Made by a program: the position numbers and the translations under genes. The notes below the pieces were generated by a model that was not told the origin of the DNA, searched no databases, and saw nothing but the letters and a program-made list of their open reading frames with translations. Shown piece after piece: positions 8,275 to 21,000 of a DNA stretch of 64,000 nucleotides. How positions within the stretch are numbered: position 1 is the first letter of the stretch; each line of letters opens with the position of its first letter. The stretch comes from Anaerococcus sp. GTDB taxonomy: Bacteria > Bacillota > Clostridia > Tissierellales > Peptoniphilaceae. Where the stretch lies: assembly GCF_030825785.1 (NCBI RefSeq), contig NZ_JAPJPG010000002.1, positions 1 through 64,000 of the forward strand. Reading direction: 5' to 3'.

Positions 8275-10164
8275 ATGATTGAAACAAGAACTAAAGAAAT
8301 CTTCGATTATCTCACAAGTGACTATGGATGTCATAGTTCAGAGGAGATAGGAGAAGAATTGGAGTTAAGCTCCAAAACTGTTCAAAAAGAAATCGGAATA
8401 CTAAACTCATTTATAAAAGATAAGGGGGCGATAGTAGAATCAGAGTCTGGGAAAGGATATCAATTTAGAATCTTAGATGAAGATAAATTTAAGAATTTCT
8501 TAAAGCATGATTGGTTCAAATATGCTTATTTTCAACAAGAAAATCCCAACAAAGATTTTAGGATAGAAAGCATAATGAAGCTCTTTCTTTTTTCGAATTC
8601 CTTCATCAAACAGCAAGAGCTAGCCGATATGTTTTATGTATCCCTATCTCAGATTAACAAGGATATTAAAAAGGTAAGGAAGCTCCTTAAAGCTTATAAT
8701 ATCGAGCTAATAAGCAAGCCCTACTATGGGATGAAGATTAAGGGAAGTGAAAAAGACATAAGGCTTGCCATAAGAAATGAAATTGGAGAAGACCCCGCTA
8801 TCTTTGCTAGGGACAGCGACAAGGAACTTTTCACACGAATTCAAGCTATAATTGCAGATGTAGATTTCCCTGAATCTTTCTATATGCCTTACGCCAACTT
8901 CAAAAACTTAGTTGTTCATATCTATATATCTATCCTTCGCATCAAAGAAGGAAAATATATAGACTTATCTGATGAACTTTCCAAGAGAGTTATCTCCTAT
9001 GATGAATTTAATATAGCAAATATGGTGGTCAAAGAATTAAGTAAGAAACTAGACCTGACATTTCCTGAAGACGAAATTCTATATCTAACCATGCACCTCA
9101 TAAGCAAGAATGCTGTTACAAATTACGAGAAAGTCTCTCCGGAAATATCAGAGCTTGCCCAGATAATGATTGATGAGATATACAAAGTAACTAAGTATGA
9201 TTTTAGATCTAATATAGACTTATTCTTTGCCCTTTCCTTGCACATTGGTCCTCTTATTGAAAGACTACGATATGGGCTAACTATGAAAAATCCGATACTT
9301 GAAGATATCAAGAAAAATCAAATAGCCTTTATGCTAGCTACTATTGCTACAAATCCAATAAGTAAGATTTATAAAAAGAAGGTATCAGAAGATGAGATCG
9401 GATATATTGCCCTACACATAGCAAGTGCTATGGAGAGAAACTTTTTAGAAAAAAGAGATATCTTGGTAGTTTGCGGATCAGGTAATGCATCAGCTCAAAT
9501 AATGAAAACACAAATAGAAAGAAGATATAAGGAAGAGATCAATAGCATAACTCTTACAGATATTAGCAAACTTGACCTATATAACCTAGATAAATTTGAT
9601 TTTATAGTATCTTCCATAGAAATAAAGGAAAAAACTCGAACACCTATTGTCTATGTAGATGTTATATTTAAACAAAAAGATTTTGACTTGATTGAAGATG
9701 CTATAAATATTGACGGCATGGTTGAAATCAATAATATATTCATCAACTCTATATTTGTTAGAGATATTGATATAAAAGATAGAGGTGAAGCTTTAGATAA
9801 ATTGTCGGAAATTGCATCTGAAAAAATAAATCTTTCAAATGATGAGATAAGAGATCAATACGAGAAAAGAGAGAAGATGGCATTTACCGCTTATGGAAAA
9901 GTTGCAATCCCTCATATTCTTGAACAAGTCGAAGAAGAAAGCTTTGCAATCATTCTAATACCAAAAGAAAGTATCAAATGGAATGATGAAGATGTTAGCC
10001 TTATCTATTCCCTATTTGTCAAAAAAGATATGGGAGGTATGAATGCCTACTATGAAAAGCTAGGAGATTATCTAAATAACGATGAACTCATAGAAGAATC
10101 AATTAAAACAAAGAATAAAATCGAATTTATGAATATATTTTTAGGAGGAAAGAATAATGGATGA
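8275..10164 (+). CDS. PRD-containing PTS-controlled transcriptional activator (LicR/MtlR type)
   Basis: 629 residues. Order: helix-turn-helix (about 5-60), Mga-type HTH (about 85-165), PRD1 and PRD2 (about 175-390) with histidines in NLVVHIYIS, YLTMHLISK, ALSLHIGP and IALHIAS, an EIIB-like domain with Cys400 in VVCGSGNAS, and an EIIA fructose-type domain with His547 in VAIPHI. This is the plan of LicR/MtlR activators, whose activity is set by PTS phosphorylation of these residues. It overlaps the IIA gene by 8 bases, so it probably drives its own PTS operon. GAAGGGTGA precedes the start. No RNA-binding CAT domain is present, so antitermination is unlikely. Confidence 0.9.
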   Translation: MIETRTKEIFDYLTSDYGCHSSEEIGEELELSSKTVQKEIGILNSFIKDKGAIVESESGKGYQFRILDEDKFKNFLKHDWFKYAYFQQENPNKDFRIESIMKLFLFSNSFIKQQELADMFYVSLSQINKDIKKVRKLLKAYNIELISKPYYGMKIKGSEKDIRLAIRNEIGEDPAIFARDSDKELFTRIQAIIADVDFPESFYMPYANFKNLVVHIYISILRIKEGKYIDLSDELSKRVISYDEFNIANMVVKELSKKLDLTFPEDEILYLTMHLISKNAVTNYEKVSPEISELAQIMIDEIYKVTKYDFRSNIDLFFALSLHIGPLIERLRYGLTMKNPILEDIKKNQIAFMLATIATNPISKIYKKKVSEDEIGYIALHIASAMERNFLEKRDILVVCGSGNASAQIMKTQIERRYKEEINSITLTDISKLDLYNLDKFDFIVSSIEIKEKTRTPIVYVDVIFKQKDFDLIEDAINIDGMVEINNIFINSIFVRDIDIKDRGEALDKLSEIASEKINLSNDEIRDQYEKREKMAFTAYGKVAIPHILEQVEEESFAIILIPKESIKWNDEDVSLIYSLFVKKDMGGMNAYYEKLGDYLNNDELIEESIKTKNKIEFMNIFLGGKNNG

Positions 10165-10486
10165 TGAAAAATTGTATGAATTGGCCTTTCAAATCATAGT
10201 TCATGCAGGCGAATCGAGAAGCTTATCTAGTGAAGCTATGGATGCTGCAGAAAACTTTGACTTTGACAAGGCAGAAGAGCTTTTAAAAAAGGCAAACTAC
10301 GAGTTTCTAGAATGTCACCAAGTTCAAACAGATCTTTTGACAAAAGAAGCTAACGGTGAAAAAGCAGATATAAATATTATCTTGGTTCACTCACAAGACC
10401 ACCTAACAATGGCAACAATGGCAATGGACAATGCCAAAAGATGGATAACATTGAACAAAAAATTACAAAAAATGGAGGAGAAATAA
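10157..10486 (+). CDS. PTS EIIA, lactose/cellobiose family
   Basis: 109 residues, the usual size. The phosphorylated histidine is His78 in LVHSQDHLTM, the Lac-family IIA signature; the rest is predicted helical, matching the trimeric three-helix bundle of this family. It passes phosphate from HPr to the IIB encoded next. It overlaps the activator gene by 8 bases, with AGGAGG as ribosome site inside that gene's end. Belongs to the IIA-IIB-IIC operon; together with the GH1 gene the likely substrates are beta-diglucosides such as cellobiose. Confidence 0.93.
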   Translation: MDDEKLYELAFQIIVHAGESRSLSSEAMDAAENFDFDKAEELLKKANYEFLECHQVQTDLLTKEANGEKADINIILVHSQDHLTMATMAMDNAKRWITLNKKLQKMEEK

Positions 10487-10487
10487 T

Positions 10488-10802
10488 ATGAAAAATGTAA
10501 TGTTGATATGTAACGCAGGAATGAGTTCTTCAGTAATGGCAAAAAAGACTACTAAGTTTTTGCAAGAAAAGGGTGAAGATATACAAGTAGACGCAACAAC
10601 AATGGCATCTGCTGATAAAGTATTTACATCAGATAAGTATGATTTAGTATTAGTAAGCCCACAAATTAGAATGAAATTTGATGAATTTAGCAAAAAAGCA
10701 GAAAAAAATAACAAGAAAATAGCTCAAGTTCCATTCAATGCCTACGCACCAATACCATCAGGTGTAGAAGCTATGGCAAAAATTGTTCTAGAAAACATCT
10801 AA
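10488..10802 (+). CDS. PTS EIIB, lactose/cellobiose family
   Basis: 104 residues. The phosphocysteine is Cys8 in MLICNAGMSSSVMAKK, the P-loop of CelA/LicB-type IIB. VLVSPQIRMKFDE and the C-terminal helix complete the single-domain fold. It takes phosphate from the IIA upstream and gives it to the incoming sugar on IIC. One base separates it from the IIA stop; its own stop overlaps the next start. Confidence 0.94.
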   Translation: MKNVMLICNAGMSSSVMAKKTTKFLQEKGEDIQVDATTMASADKVFTSDKYDLVLVSPQIRMKFDEFSKKAEKNNKKIAQVPFNAYAPIPSGVEAMAKIVLENI

Positions 10803-11290
10803 TGGCTAAAATAAACGATAAGATAGAGAAAAGTTTTAAGATACGAAGGTACACCCTTCTTAGATATCTAAACGCTTTACTTTTCTTTATGTGTTTACAT
10901 TGGAGTATAGGATTATTTGTCTATGAAAAATATCTACAATTACTTACCCCAGTAATCATTATGGTTTTAATCCTTGTTACAGTAAAAGACCAATATGAGT
11001 CATTTACTGATAAGAAAGTAGATATTAGTAGATCTAAAAAAATATACTTTATTATCGTAATCGGACTTTTGCTAGTGGCATTTGTATCTATTAGTAATTA
11101 TAAAGTATTTTTCCCATATCTTGGGCAAAGAATGTATTTTTATATCATTTATTTTCTAATGATTGTTATAGCTGTTAGTTTATATATAAAAGCCAAGAAG
11201 ATATATGAAAATACTGATTCGACATATAAAAAGTATATAGAAGTATTAGATAAAGATTATAGTAAAATCAAAAATTTAAAAAGAAAGTGA
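10802..11290 (+). CDS. unknown small membrane protein in the PTS operon
   Basis: 162 residues, family not recognised. Starts in TAATG, overlapping the IIB stop by one base, so it is translationally coupled. A basic N-terminus (KIEKSFKIRRY) is followed by four hydrophobic stretches: about residues 20-37, 45-61, 80-97 and 108-128. The last 30 residues are charged (KAKKIYENTDSTYKKYIE) and probably cytoplasmic helix. Its place between IIB and IIC, where no subunit is normally found, suggests a transporter partner or assembly factor, but that is inference. Confidence 0.7.
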   Translation: MAKINDKIEKSFKIRRYTLLRYLNALLFFMCLHWSIGLFVYEKYLQLLTPVIIMVLILVTVKDQYESFTDKKVDISRSKKIYFIIVIGLLLVAFVSISNYKVFFPYLGQRMYFYIIYFLMIVIAVSLYIKAKKIYENTDSTYKKYIEVLDKDYSKIKNLKRK

Positions 11291-11298
11291 AGGAAATT

Positions 11299-14059
<2,761 letters not shown>

Positions 14060-14080
14060 TTAAATCTTAAAGGAGATTAA

Positions 14081-15247
14081 ATGAAACATACTTTAGGTAT
14101 TTCAGTATACCCTGATGTTAGTCCATTAGAAGACATAAAAAAATATATAGAACTTTCATCTAAGTACGGATTCAAAAAGATTTTCTCATCTATGTTTTCT
14201 GTAGAAGGCAGCAAGGAAGAAGTACTAGATTATTTTGAAGAATTGATAGCTTTCTCACATAAACACGGCATGATCGTGGATTTGGATGTAAATCCAGACC
14301 TATTTAAAAGGCTAGATGCGAGTATAAATGATTTATCAGTTTTTTCTGAAATTGGTGTCGATATACTTAGAATGGACCAAAGTTTTGGTAAAGACAAAGA
14401 CTTTGAGCTCATGAACAATAAATATGGAATAGATATTGAATTTAATTCTAATATCAAGGTTGTCGATGGACTAGCTAAAGCTGGTGCAAATCCAGAAGAT
14501 ATCCTTGTTTGTTACAACTTCTATCCTCAAAGATATACAGGCTTTGGTTGGGATGTATTTAGAGAAATGTCATCTGAACTAAAAAGCTATGGTGATGTCA
14601 ATATTGGAGCTTTTGTTAGCTCAAATAATTCCAACACTCATGGAGTTTGGGACTCAAAAGATGGGCTACCAACAGTAGAAAGTCTTAGGTATTTTCCTAT
14701 AGATACTCAAGCGAGAATTTTACTTGCCACAGGTCTAATCAATGATATTATCATTGGTAATGCCTACGCTAGTGAAGACGAATTAAAAAGCTTAAAAGAA
14801 GTTTACGATAATCATTCATTTGATATTTGTAATGAGGGCTTAAAAGAAAGTATCGAAAGTGGAACTTTTACTGTGAATTCATCACAAGTAATCCAGCTAA
14901 AACCTGAGCTTTGCGAGAAGGTAAGTGATGTAGAAAAGGATATACTCTATAACTTCGCACCTCACATTTCGATTGAGAGGAATAATGAATTTATCTGGAG
15001 ATCGAGGATGTCAAGGATAAAAGATGAAAGGTCTATTGAACCTAGAACTTCAGATAAAAAATACTTTGACCGAGGAGATGTTTTGATAGTTAATGACAAC
15101 TATAGACACTATGCTGGTGAAGTTGAAATAGCTTTAGGAAAAGTTGAAAATGATGGAGAAAGAAACTTGGTAGCTAGAATAAAGGAAGATGAGCTAATGA
15201 TGCTCGATCTGATTGATTCCGGTATTTTGGTTAAGTTTATTAAATAA
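14081..15247 (+). CDS. DUF871/MupG-family 6-phospho-glycosidase, paralogue 1
   Basis: 388 residues. It begins TLGISVYPDVSPLEDIKKYI and has VDLDVNPDLFKRL, NFYPQRYTGFGWDVF and GLPTVESLRYFP, the DUF871 barrel, followed by a C-terminal domain with YFDRGDVLIVNDNYRHYAGE. The characterised family member, MupG of Staphylococcus aureus, splits MurNAc-6-phosphate-GlcNAc inside the cell. Here it is the last gene of a Lac-type PTS operon with a GH1 enzyme, not of a mur operon, so a different phosphorylated disaccharide is plausible. A second copy lies at 55648. Cytoplasmic; a terminator follows. Confidence 0.85.
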   Translation: MKHTLGISVYPDVSPLEDIKKYIELSSKYGFKKIFSSMFSVEGSKEEVLDYFEELIAFSHKHGMIVDLDVNPDLFKRLDASINDLSVFSEIGVDILRMDQSFGKDKDFELMNNKYGIDIEFNSNIKVVDGLAKAGANPEDILVCYNFYPQRYTGFGWDVFREMSSELKSYGDVNIGAFVSSNNSNTHGVWDSKDGLPTVESLRYFPIDTQARILLATGLINDIIIGNAYASEDELKSLKEVYDNHSFDICNEGLKESIESGTFTVNSSQVIQLKPELCEKVSDVEKDILYNFAPHISIERNNEFIWRSRMSRIKDERSIEPRTSDKKYFDRGDVLIVNDNYRHYAGEVEIALGKVENDGERNLVARIKEDELMMLDLIDSGILVKFIK

Positions 15248-15254
15248 ATTACCT

Positions 15255-15291
15255 GCCTGCGGAATATAAATATGTATGCCGCAGGCTTTTT
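15255..15291 (+). terminator. terminator at the end of the Lac-type PTS operon
   Basis: GCCTGCGG/CCGCAGGC, an 8-bp perfect stem with a 16-base loop, followed by TTTTT. It abuts the ribosome site of the next gene, so some read-through may feed it. Confidence 0.85.
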
Positions 15292-15301
15292 AGGAGATAC
15301 T

Positions 15302-15892
15302 ATGAGAAAATTATACTTAGTTCGTCACGGACAAACTTTATTTAACCTAAGAGGAAAGACTCAGGGTTGGTGCGATTCTCCTCTTACAGATCTTGGTATT
15401 GAGCAGGCTAAGATAACTAGGAGATTTTTTGAAGAAAATAATATTAGAATTGATGAGGTCTATTCATCTACATCAGAGAGGGCTATTGATACAGCGAATA
15501 TTATAACCGACCTTCCTATTCACCCACGAAAAGGACTTAAGGAGTGGAATTTCGGCAAGATGGAAGGTGAGCCAGAAGATCTTCAAAAGGTTCCAAGGCT
15601 CCCTGGCCAGATGACTCACGGGAATTTCTTCGTGCCTTTTGGGGGAGAAAGTGACAAACAAGCTTATGATAGATTCGCAAAAGAGATTGATGATATTATT
15701 TCAACTACGCTTGCTTCAAATATTCTTGTTGTGGCTCATGGAGGGGTACTATGGCTGTATTATCTATCCAAGACGGAGGAGCGTAAGGCAGAAGATAGCA
15801 AGTATTTTGGAAATTGTTGTATCTTAGAGTTTAATATTGGTGATAATAATGATGTATGTTTTTATAGGATTTACAATCCCGATATTAGATGA
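15302..15892 (+). CDS. histidine phosphatase (phosphoglycerate mutase family)
   Basis: 196 residues. LVRHGQTLFN holds the catalytic His near residue 8 (RHG), followed by STSERAIDTA, the acid/base WNFGKMEG and the second histidine in VVAHGGVL. These enzymes remove phosphate from small substrates such as sugar phosphates; the short length fits the GpmB/CobC-like phosphatase branch more than true mutases. ATG 15302 follows AGGAG; an upstream in-frame ATG at 15272 lies inside the terminator loop and is rejected. The MFS gene follows by 16 bases. Confidence 0.85.
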   Translation: MRKLYLVRHGQTLFNLRGKTQGWCDSPLTDLGIEQAKITRRFFEENNIRIDEVYSSTSERAIDTANIITDLPIHPRKGLKEWNFGKMEGEPEDLQKVPRLPGQMTHGNFFVPFGGESDKQAYDRFAKEIDDIISTTLASNILVVAHGGVLWLYYLSKTEERKAEDSKYFGNCCILEFNIGDNNDVCFYRIYNPDIR

Positions 15893-15908
15893 TAATTAAA
15901 GGAAGATA

Positions 15909-17045
15909 ATGAGAAAGATTCAGAGAAGGGATTGGGCTGTGCTTGGGCTTGCCCTCTTCCACACGACTCATATTGCTACAAATCAATTTGCCCCTAGTAT
16001 TATAGATGATCTTGGTCTATCAATTATTACGACCGAGATTATTCTAAGTCTTAATGCTATTAGTGCGACTATTTTCTTGCTTTTGGCAGGAGAGATTAAT
16101 GAGAGGATTGGAATGAGAAAGTCTACTATCTTGGGGCTTTCTCTTGTAAGTATAAGTGGGCTTATTCCTCTTGTTTTTAGAAATGAGCTTTCTATTATTC
16201 TAAATAGGCTGATCCTTGGTACTGGTGTGGGGATTTATGCGACCAATTCGTCGACTTATATAGGGATTTTTAATAAAGGAGCAAAGAAGGCTAAGCTTAT
16301 GGGCTACAGAAACGCTTTCGAGATGATAGGACTAATCATGGCTATACTTCTTGCGGGTGTGATGGGAAAGGATGATTTGTACCTAAGCTTTGCCATTTAT
16401 CCTTTAGCCCTAATTCCTCTGATATTTTTCTTAAGGAATGTTTCCGACCTTCCCCGAGCCAAGAAGGAAGATTCGGGGAAATTTAGGGTTAATAAGTTCG
16501 TAATTTTCTATATAGCCCTTTCCATGGTTACTATAATGACCAACAATGCTATGAATTTGAGGTTTCCTACTGTTCTTGCAGTAAATGGCGTTTTGGGAGA
16601 ATCGATTAGTCTATATACGATTTTCATAATGTTTGTGGGTATGGTTGGAGGATTCGCCTTTGGTAAGTTTTATGATATATTTGGCAAGAAGTCCTTAAAT
16701 ATTGCAATCCTAATGATGATTGGAGGAAGTCTTCTGATAGCTATAAGAGATGATTCTATTATTCTTCTAGTCTTAGGCCTTGCCCTTGCGACCTTCGCCC
16801 AGTCAATCTGTATATCCTATGCGGTAGGAGATTTGGGAAATCATATAGGGCCAAGCCATATTTCCAAGGCGACAGGTCTTATGTTTGCTGGAAATAATCT
16901 TGGGGCTATGGCTTCTCCCTTCGCCCTTGTTCTTTTCAAGAACTTGCTAAATACTGAAAATCTCACTAGGGTTTTTCTAGGCTTTGCAGCCCTTTTAGCC
17001 TTGTTTTTGATCTATGACTTAATTTTTCTTAAGGAAAGTAATTAA
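15909..17045 (+). CDS. MFS transporter, substrate unknown
   Basis: 378 residues with about 12 hydrophobic helices. A typical MFS loop GEINERIGMRKSTILG lies between helices 2 and 3, and GKFYDIFGKKS in the matching place of the second half. It begins with a basic segment MRKIQRRDW. AAAGGAAG precedes the ATG. It ends the pair with the histidine phosphatase and is closed by a terminator. Probably an exporter or uptake carrier; nothing points to a substrate. Confidence 0.8.
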   Translation: MRKIQRRDWAVLGLALFHTTHIATNQFAPSIIDDLGLSIITTEIILSLNAISATIFLLLAGEINERIGMRKSTILGLSLVSISGLIPLVFRNELSIILNRLILGTGVGIYATNSSTYIGIFNKGAKKAKLMGYRNAFEMIGLIMAILLAGVMGKDDLYLSFAIYPLALIPLIFFLRNVSDLPRAKKEDSGKFRVNKFVIFYIALSMVTIMTNNAMNLRFPTVLAVNGVLGESISLYTIFIMFVGMVGGFAFGKFYDIFGKKSLNIAILMMIGGSLLIAIRDDSIILLVLGLALATFAQSICISYAVGDLGNHIGPSHISKATGLMFAGNNLGAMASPFALVLFKNLLNTENLTRVFLGFAALLALFLIYDLIFLKESN

Positions 17046-17047
17046 GA

Positions 17048-17067
17048 GGACCCTGCGGGGTCTTTTT
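17048..17067 (+). terminator. terminator after the MFS gene
   Basis: GACCC/GGGTC stem with a short TGCG loop and five T. Confidence 0.75.
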
Positions 17068-17125
17068 CTCTATCGTATAATAATAGCAAGTGTTTTACTA
17101 TAATATAACAGAAGGAAGGTATAGG

Positions 17126-17773
17126 ATGGATCTTAGAGAAATTCCAATTTTTAAGAATCTAACAGATGGAGAGCTAAGAGAAGTAGAACTTCTTAGCCAA
17201 ACTTACGAGATGGTCTATCCAAAGGGCAGCCATATTTTCAATAAGGGCGAGGTCAAGGAGGATTTTTATTATCTCAAAAAGGGCAGCGTCAAGGTCTACA
17301 AGATTGACCCAGAGGGTAAGCGATATATCATTGCAAGCTTCAACAAGTCGGCGATTTTTGGAGAGGTCTATGCTTATCTTAAAAAGCCCTACGATTTTTG
17401 GGCTGAAGCCGATAAGGATAGCGAGATCTTCGTAATAAAGGATTTTAGAAAGCTTATTATGACGACAAGTTCGAAGAATCTACGCTTAAACTTCATAGAC
17501 ATCCTTGCTAAGAAAAGCCTCAAGTTATCCAAGAAAAACCAAATCAACTCCCAAGCCAATCTCAAACAGAAAATCGCAGCCTTCCTCCTTGATAATGAAG
17601 AAGGTGGGCTAGTTCATTTATCTATTTCTAGAGAAGAGCGGGCCGACTATCTCGCAACAACTCGCCCCTCACTTTCTAGGAGCTTATCTAAAATGGATAA
17701 GGATGGGCTAATTGAAGTTTGCGACAAGGAAATAAGCATCATAGATAGAAAATCTTTGGAAGCCTTGATTTGA
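17126..17773 (+). CDS. Crp/Fnr-family transcription regulator
   Basis: 215 residues. The first 120 residues form a cyclic-nucleotide-type sensor barrel (FNKGEVKEDFYYLKKGSVKVY, then SAIFGEVYAYLKKPYDF); residues 140-215 are a winged helix with ISREERADYLATTRPSLSRS as the recognition region, as in Fnr/Crp. No cysteine cluster is present, so it is not an Fnr-type iron-sulphur sensor. ATG 17126 follows GGAAGG; a longer in-frame start at 17090 has none. It lies 290 bases before the giant adhesin, with a terminator between; regulation of the adhesin is possible but not shown. Confidence 0.87.
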   Translation: MDLREIPIFKNLTDGELREVELLSQTYEMVYPKGSHIFNKGEVKEDFYYLKKGSVKVYKIDPEGKRYIIASFNKSAIFGEVYAYLKKPYDFWAEADKDSEIFVIKDFRKLIMTTSSKNLRLNFIDILAKKSLKLSKKNQINSQANLKQKIAAFLLDNEEGGLVHLSISREERADYLATTRPSLSRSLSKMDKDGLIEVCDKEISIIDRKSLEALI

Positions 17774-17824
17774 CAAGCTAGAGGACTTACTTATTTATAT
17801 ATTGCTATGAATCAATAAGCTAAT

Positions 17825-17859
17825 GCCAGACTTATACCTATAAGAATCTGGCTTTTTTT
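17825..17859 (+). terminator. terminator after the Crp/Fnr gene
   Basis: GCCAGA/TCTGGC stem with a 16-base loop and seven T. Confidence 0.75.
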
Positions 17860-17955
17860 ATTTAGTAACTTCCTACTATATGTATAATAAATAACTATAT
17901 TTTCTTTCAAATTATCTTAGAATATAAAATTTTAAGAAAATGTGAAGATTAAGCC

Positions 17956-17984
17956 TTGTAAAAAATTCGCATATGTATTAAAAT
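17956..17984 (+). promoter_or_regulatory. probable promoter of the giant adhesin
   Basis: TTGTAA and TAAAAT lie 17 bases apart in an AT-rich gap, giving an untranslated leader of roughly 70 bases before AAGGGGG and ATG 18064. Nothing else is seen in 17860-18063. Confidence 0.5.
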
Positions 17985-18063
17985 ATAGTTAGGATAATAG
18001 GTAAATTATAAATTTTGTGTAATTTGCAATTTATATAAAAAAATACATAACAAGGGGGATTTT

Positions 18064-21000
18064 ATGAAAGGTAGATTAAAAGAATTTGCTTTAAAGCTAT
18101 TCGCATTGACTTTGGCTATAACTATATCAATACCAAGCAATGTCTATGCTATTGGCCTGTCAAAAAACAAGAATAAGCAAATGCCAACATCCATCAGAAT
18201 CGCTGATAATAGCGAATACGAAGATGAGTATGTTGAAGAGAGTGAAACTAATGATGATACAAGCAATGGTATCGTTTTATCCGAAACTGACAGGAGAGCT
18301 TACAAGATAAGCCACAAGGCAAGTCTAAACGATTATCATGACGGAATAATATATACTATAAAAGTAGAAAAGATCAAAGATACCGATCATGACCCAGAAA
18401 GAAAGATGACCCTTTCTCTTGCCACAAACAAGAACCAAAGCCTAAGAGACATCAGTGTCAAGGAAGTAAGGGACCTATCAGAAGATGGGGCAAATATCGA
18501 TTATAGGGAGGAGAAAAGCGACAAAGACGGTCTAAATTCTCTAGCTATCACAAGCCCAAGTGTAGAAGGTTCCATCGAATACGTCCTAGAAGCTCCAATC
18601 GATAAAGAAGTTATAGATACCAAGAAGCTTTATTCCTTCGACATGTCCTTGGATATTGATGGATATAATATCGACCTTCAAAGAATTTCTCATAAATTTA
18701 TAGAGTATGAAAATGAAGACGATCCTGATCTTAATGAATTGAGACTAACCAGTGTCAAAGAAAAGGAAGACGACCTAAGACAAATCACCTACATCAAAGA
18801 AGATGAAGACGGAAAAGATGATAGGATTGTCTACACAGACTACATCCTATCCAAAGATAAGGCTGATGAAGAAAGCAAATCCTTAGAGAAAAACAAAATC
18901 GAATATAAAATATCCCTAGATAATATAAAGAAGGAAGATGCAGAAATCAAACTTGACTACTACAAGGCAGGTGAGAAAGGATTTGAGCTTCAAAGAGAAT
19001 TCTCAACCAATATCCCTTACCAAGAAAAGATTGACCTAGATGTCCCAGTAGGATATCTACTAAAACTTAGCCTAGTAGGAAAGGTAGACAGAGCTAACAC
19101 CAAGACCCAGAACTATGGGGTAAATGGAAGAGAAGTAAAGAGCCCTAGATTTGTTAAGGAAGAAGAAAAGTCTAACGAAGACGACGACGAAGACCCTGCG
19201 GAAAATACTGAGGTCCAAAGTAAATCTAAGGAAGAAAAAGAAGCTGAGGAGAAAAAGGCTCAAGATAAGAAAGAGTCACAAGAAAAACCTAAGGCAGAAG
19301 AAAATAAAAAGACTGAAGTCGAAAAGAAAGCTAGCTCAGATAAGAAGACTGAGATAGAAGAAAATAAATCAGCCAACAAAGAAGATAAAAATAACAAAGA
19401 GAATAAGGCGGAAGATAAATCTGAGGCAAAAGAAAAATCCTCAGAAGAGAACAAGGATCAAGAGACAAAAGAAGAAAACTCCGACGAGATAAAAGAAGAA
19501 ACAAGCGAAAATAAGCCTGAAGAAAAAGAAGAAAAAACTTCTAACAAAGATTCAGAAAATACCGACAAGAAAGCAGACGAAAACGAAGCTTCAAAGAAAG
19601 AAGAAAATAAAACCCCTGCCACAATAGAAGAAAAGAAAGAAAAGAAAAAAGAGTTCGACCAACTAGTCGAAGATAAAAAAGAAGAAGCAAAGGAAGACTT
19701 AAAAGATGCGCCTCAAAAGAAGGGCCTACTTGAAGGAGTAAAGAGCTTCTTCGGCCAAACTGACCTCCAAAAGGCAGACAAGGAATTAAAAAAGGCCCTA
19801 GCTGACGAGTCAAACGGCCTAGCAGAAATCCAAAAGCTACTAACAAGCTTTGGAGAAAAATACAAACTTTCTAAGGCGGACCAAGCCAAGCTTATGGATG
19901 ACAATGGCCCTGCTATCAAAAAGCTAATAGAAAAAGATGCCGACAAGAACTTTAGTCCACAAATGCTTGTGGCTGCTACGGAATCAAATGATCTTACTGC
20001 TGCAGAAAAGGAAAATCTAAAGAAAAAGAAATTTATAATTAGAACAAGATTTGATGCTTCAGTAAAAAATGGAAATATTCCTACGACTCAAACATTTACT
20101 ATCAAGCTAGATGATAAACTCACAGTAAATAATTCAACAAGCCTAAAAGCTATAACAGATAAAGATGGAAATATTATTGCAAAACCAACTTATGATAAAG
20201 CTACAAATTCTATAACTTACAAGTTGGAAAATGAAATAACTAAAGATTTACAAATACCGCTAGAAATTCCTGTTGACTATAATGTGGAGAACATAAAAGT
20301 TGATTCTAATGGTAATTTCACAGTAACTAACACAGTATCAGGCATTGGAGTGGAGGCACCAAAAGATCTTCTTCCACAAAAGATCGACAGAAATGGTAAC
20401 CCAGCAGGATCAATCATAGAACCAGGAAGAGATGATGTAATCCAAGTAATAGACGGTAAAAATGGCGATTATAAAGTAGATACTGATTCTAACGGAACTC
20501 CAGTTGTAGAAAATGGAGAGATGAAAGGAATTAATTGGAGCATAAGGATAAGCTCTAACCAAGATTTGAAAGCACTTGGATTAAAACTAAACCTAACAAC
20601 AGTTGAAGGTTCAGGACTTGGGGAAATTCAAAATGCTAAATTAAATGGTACTGAATTGAAAAATGCTGATTTTGCAGATCAATTAGAAGGAAAACTAGGA
20701 ATAGTCGATTCAAAACACCATAATTTAAATTCTCCATCACAAGAACTTGTATACACTTTCTATACACCAGTAACAAATAAACAAGATTCATATATGCTTG
20801 ATATTTCGGTCTTATTAAAAGAAAAGAAAAAAGCCGGAGCAGTGAGACTTGTTCAAAAAGAAGGTTATTCCCAAGATAGAATTGACACCGCTACACCAAC
20901 TAGAGTTGGTATTAACAACAGAACTACAATTCAAGGGGAATTCACATCAAATAGTACAGCTAAGTGGATAATTACAGATGGAATTTCATCAGGAGATGGA

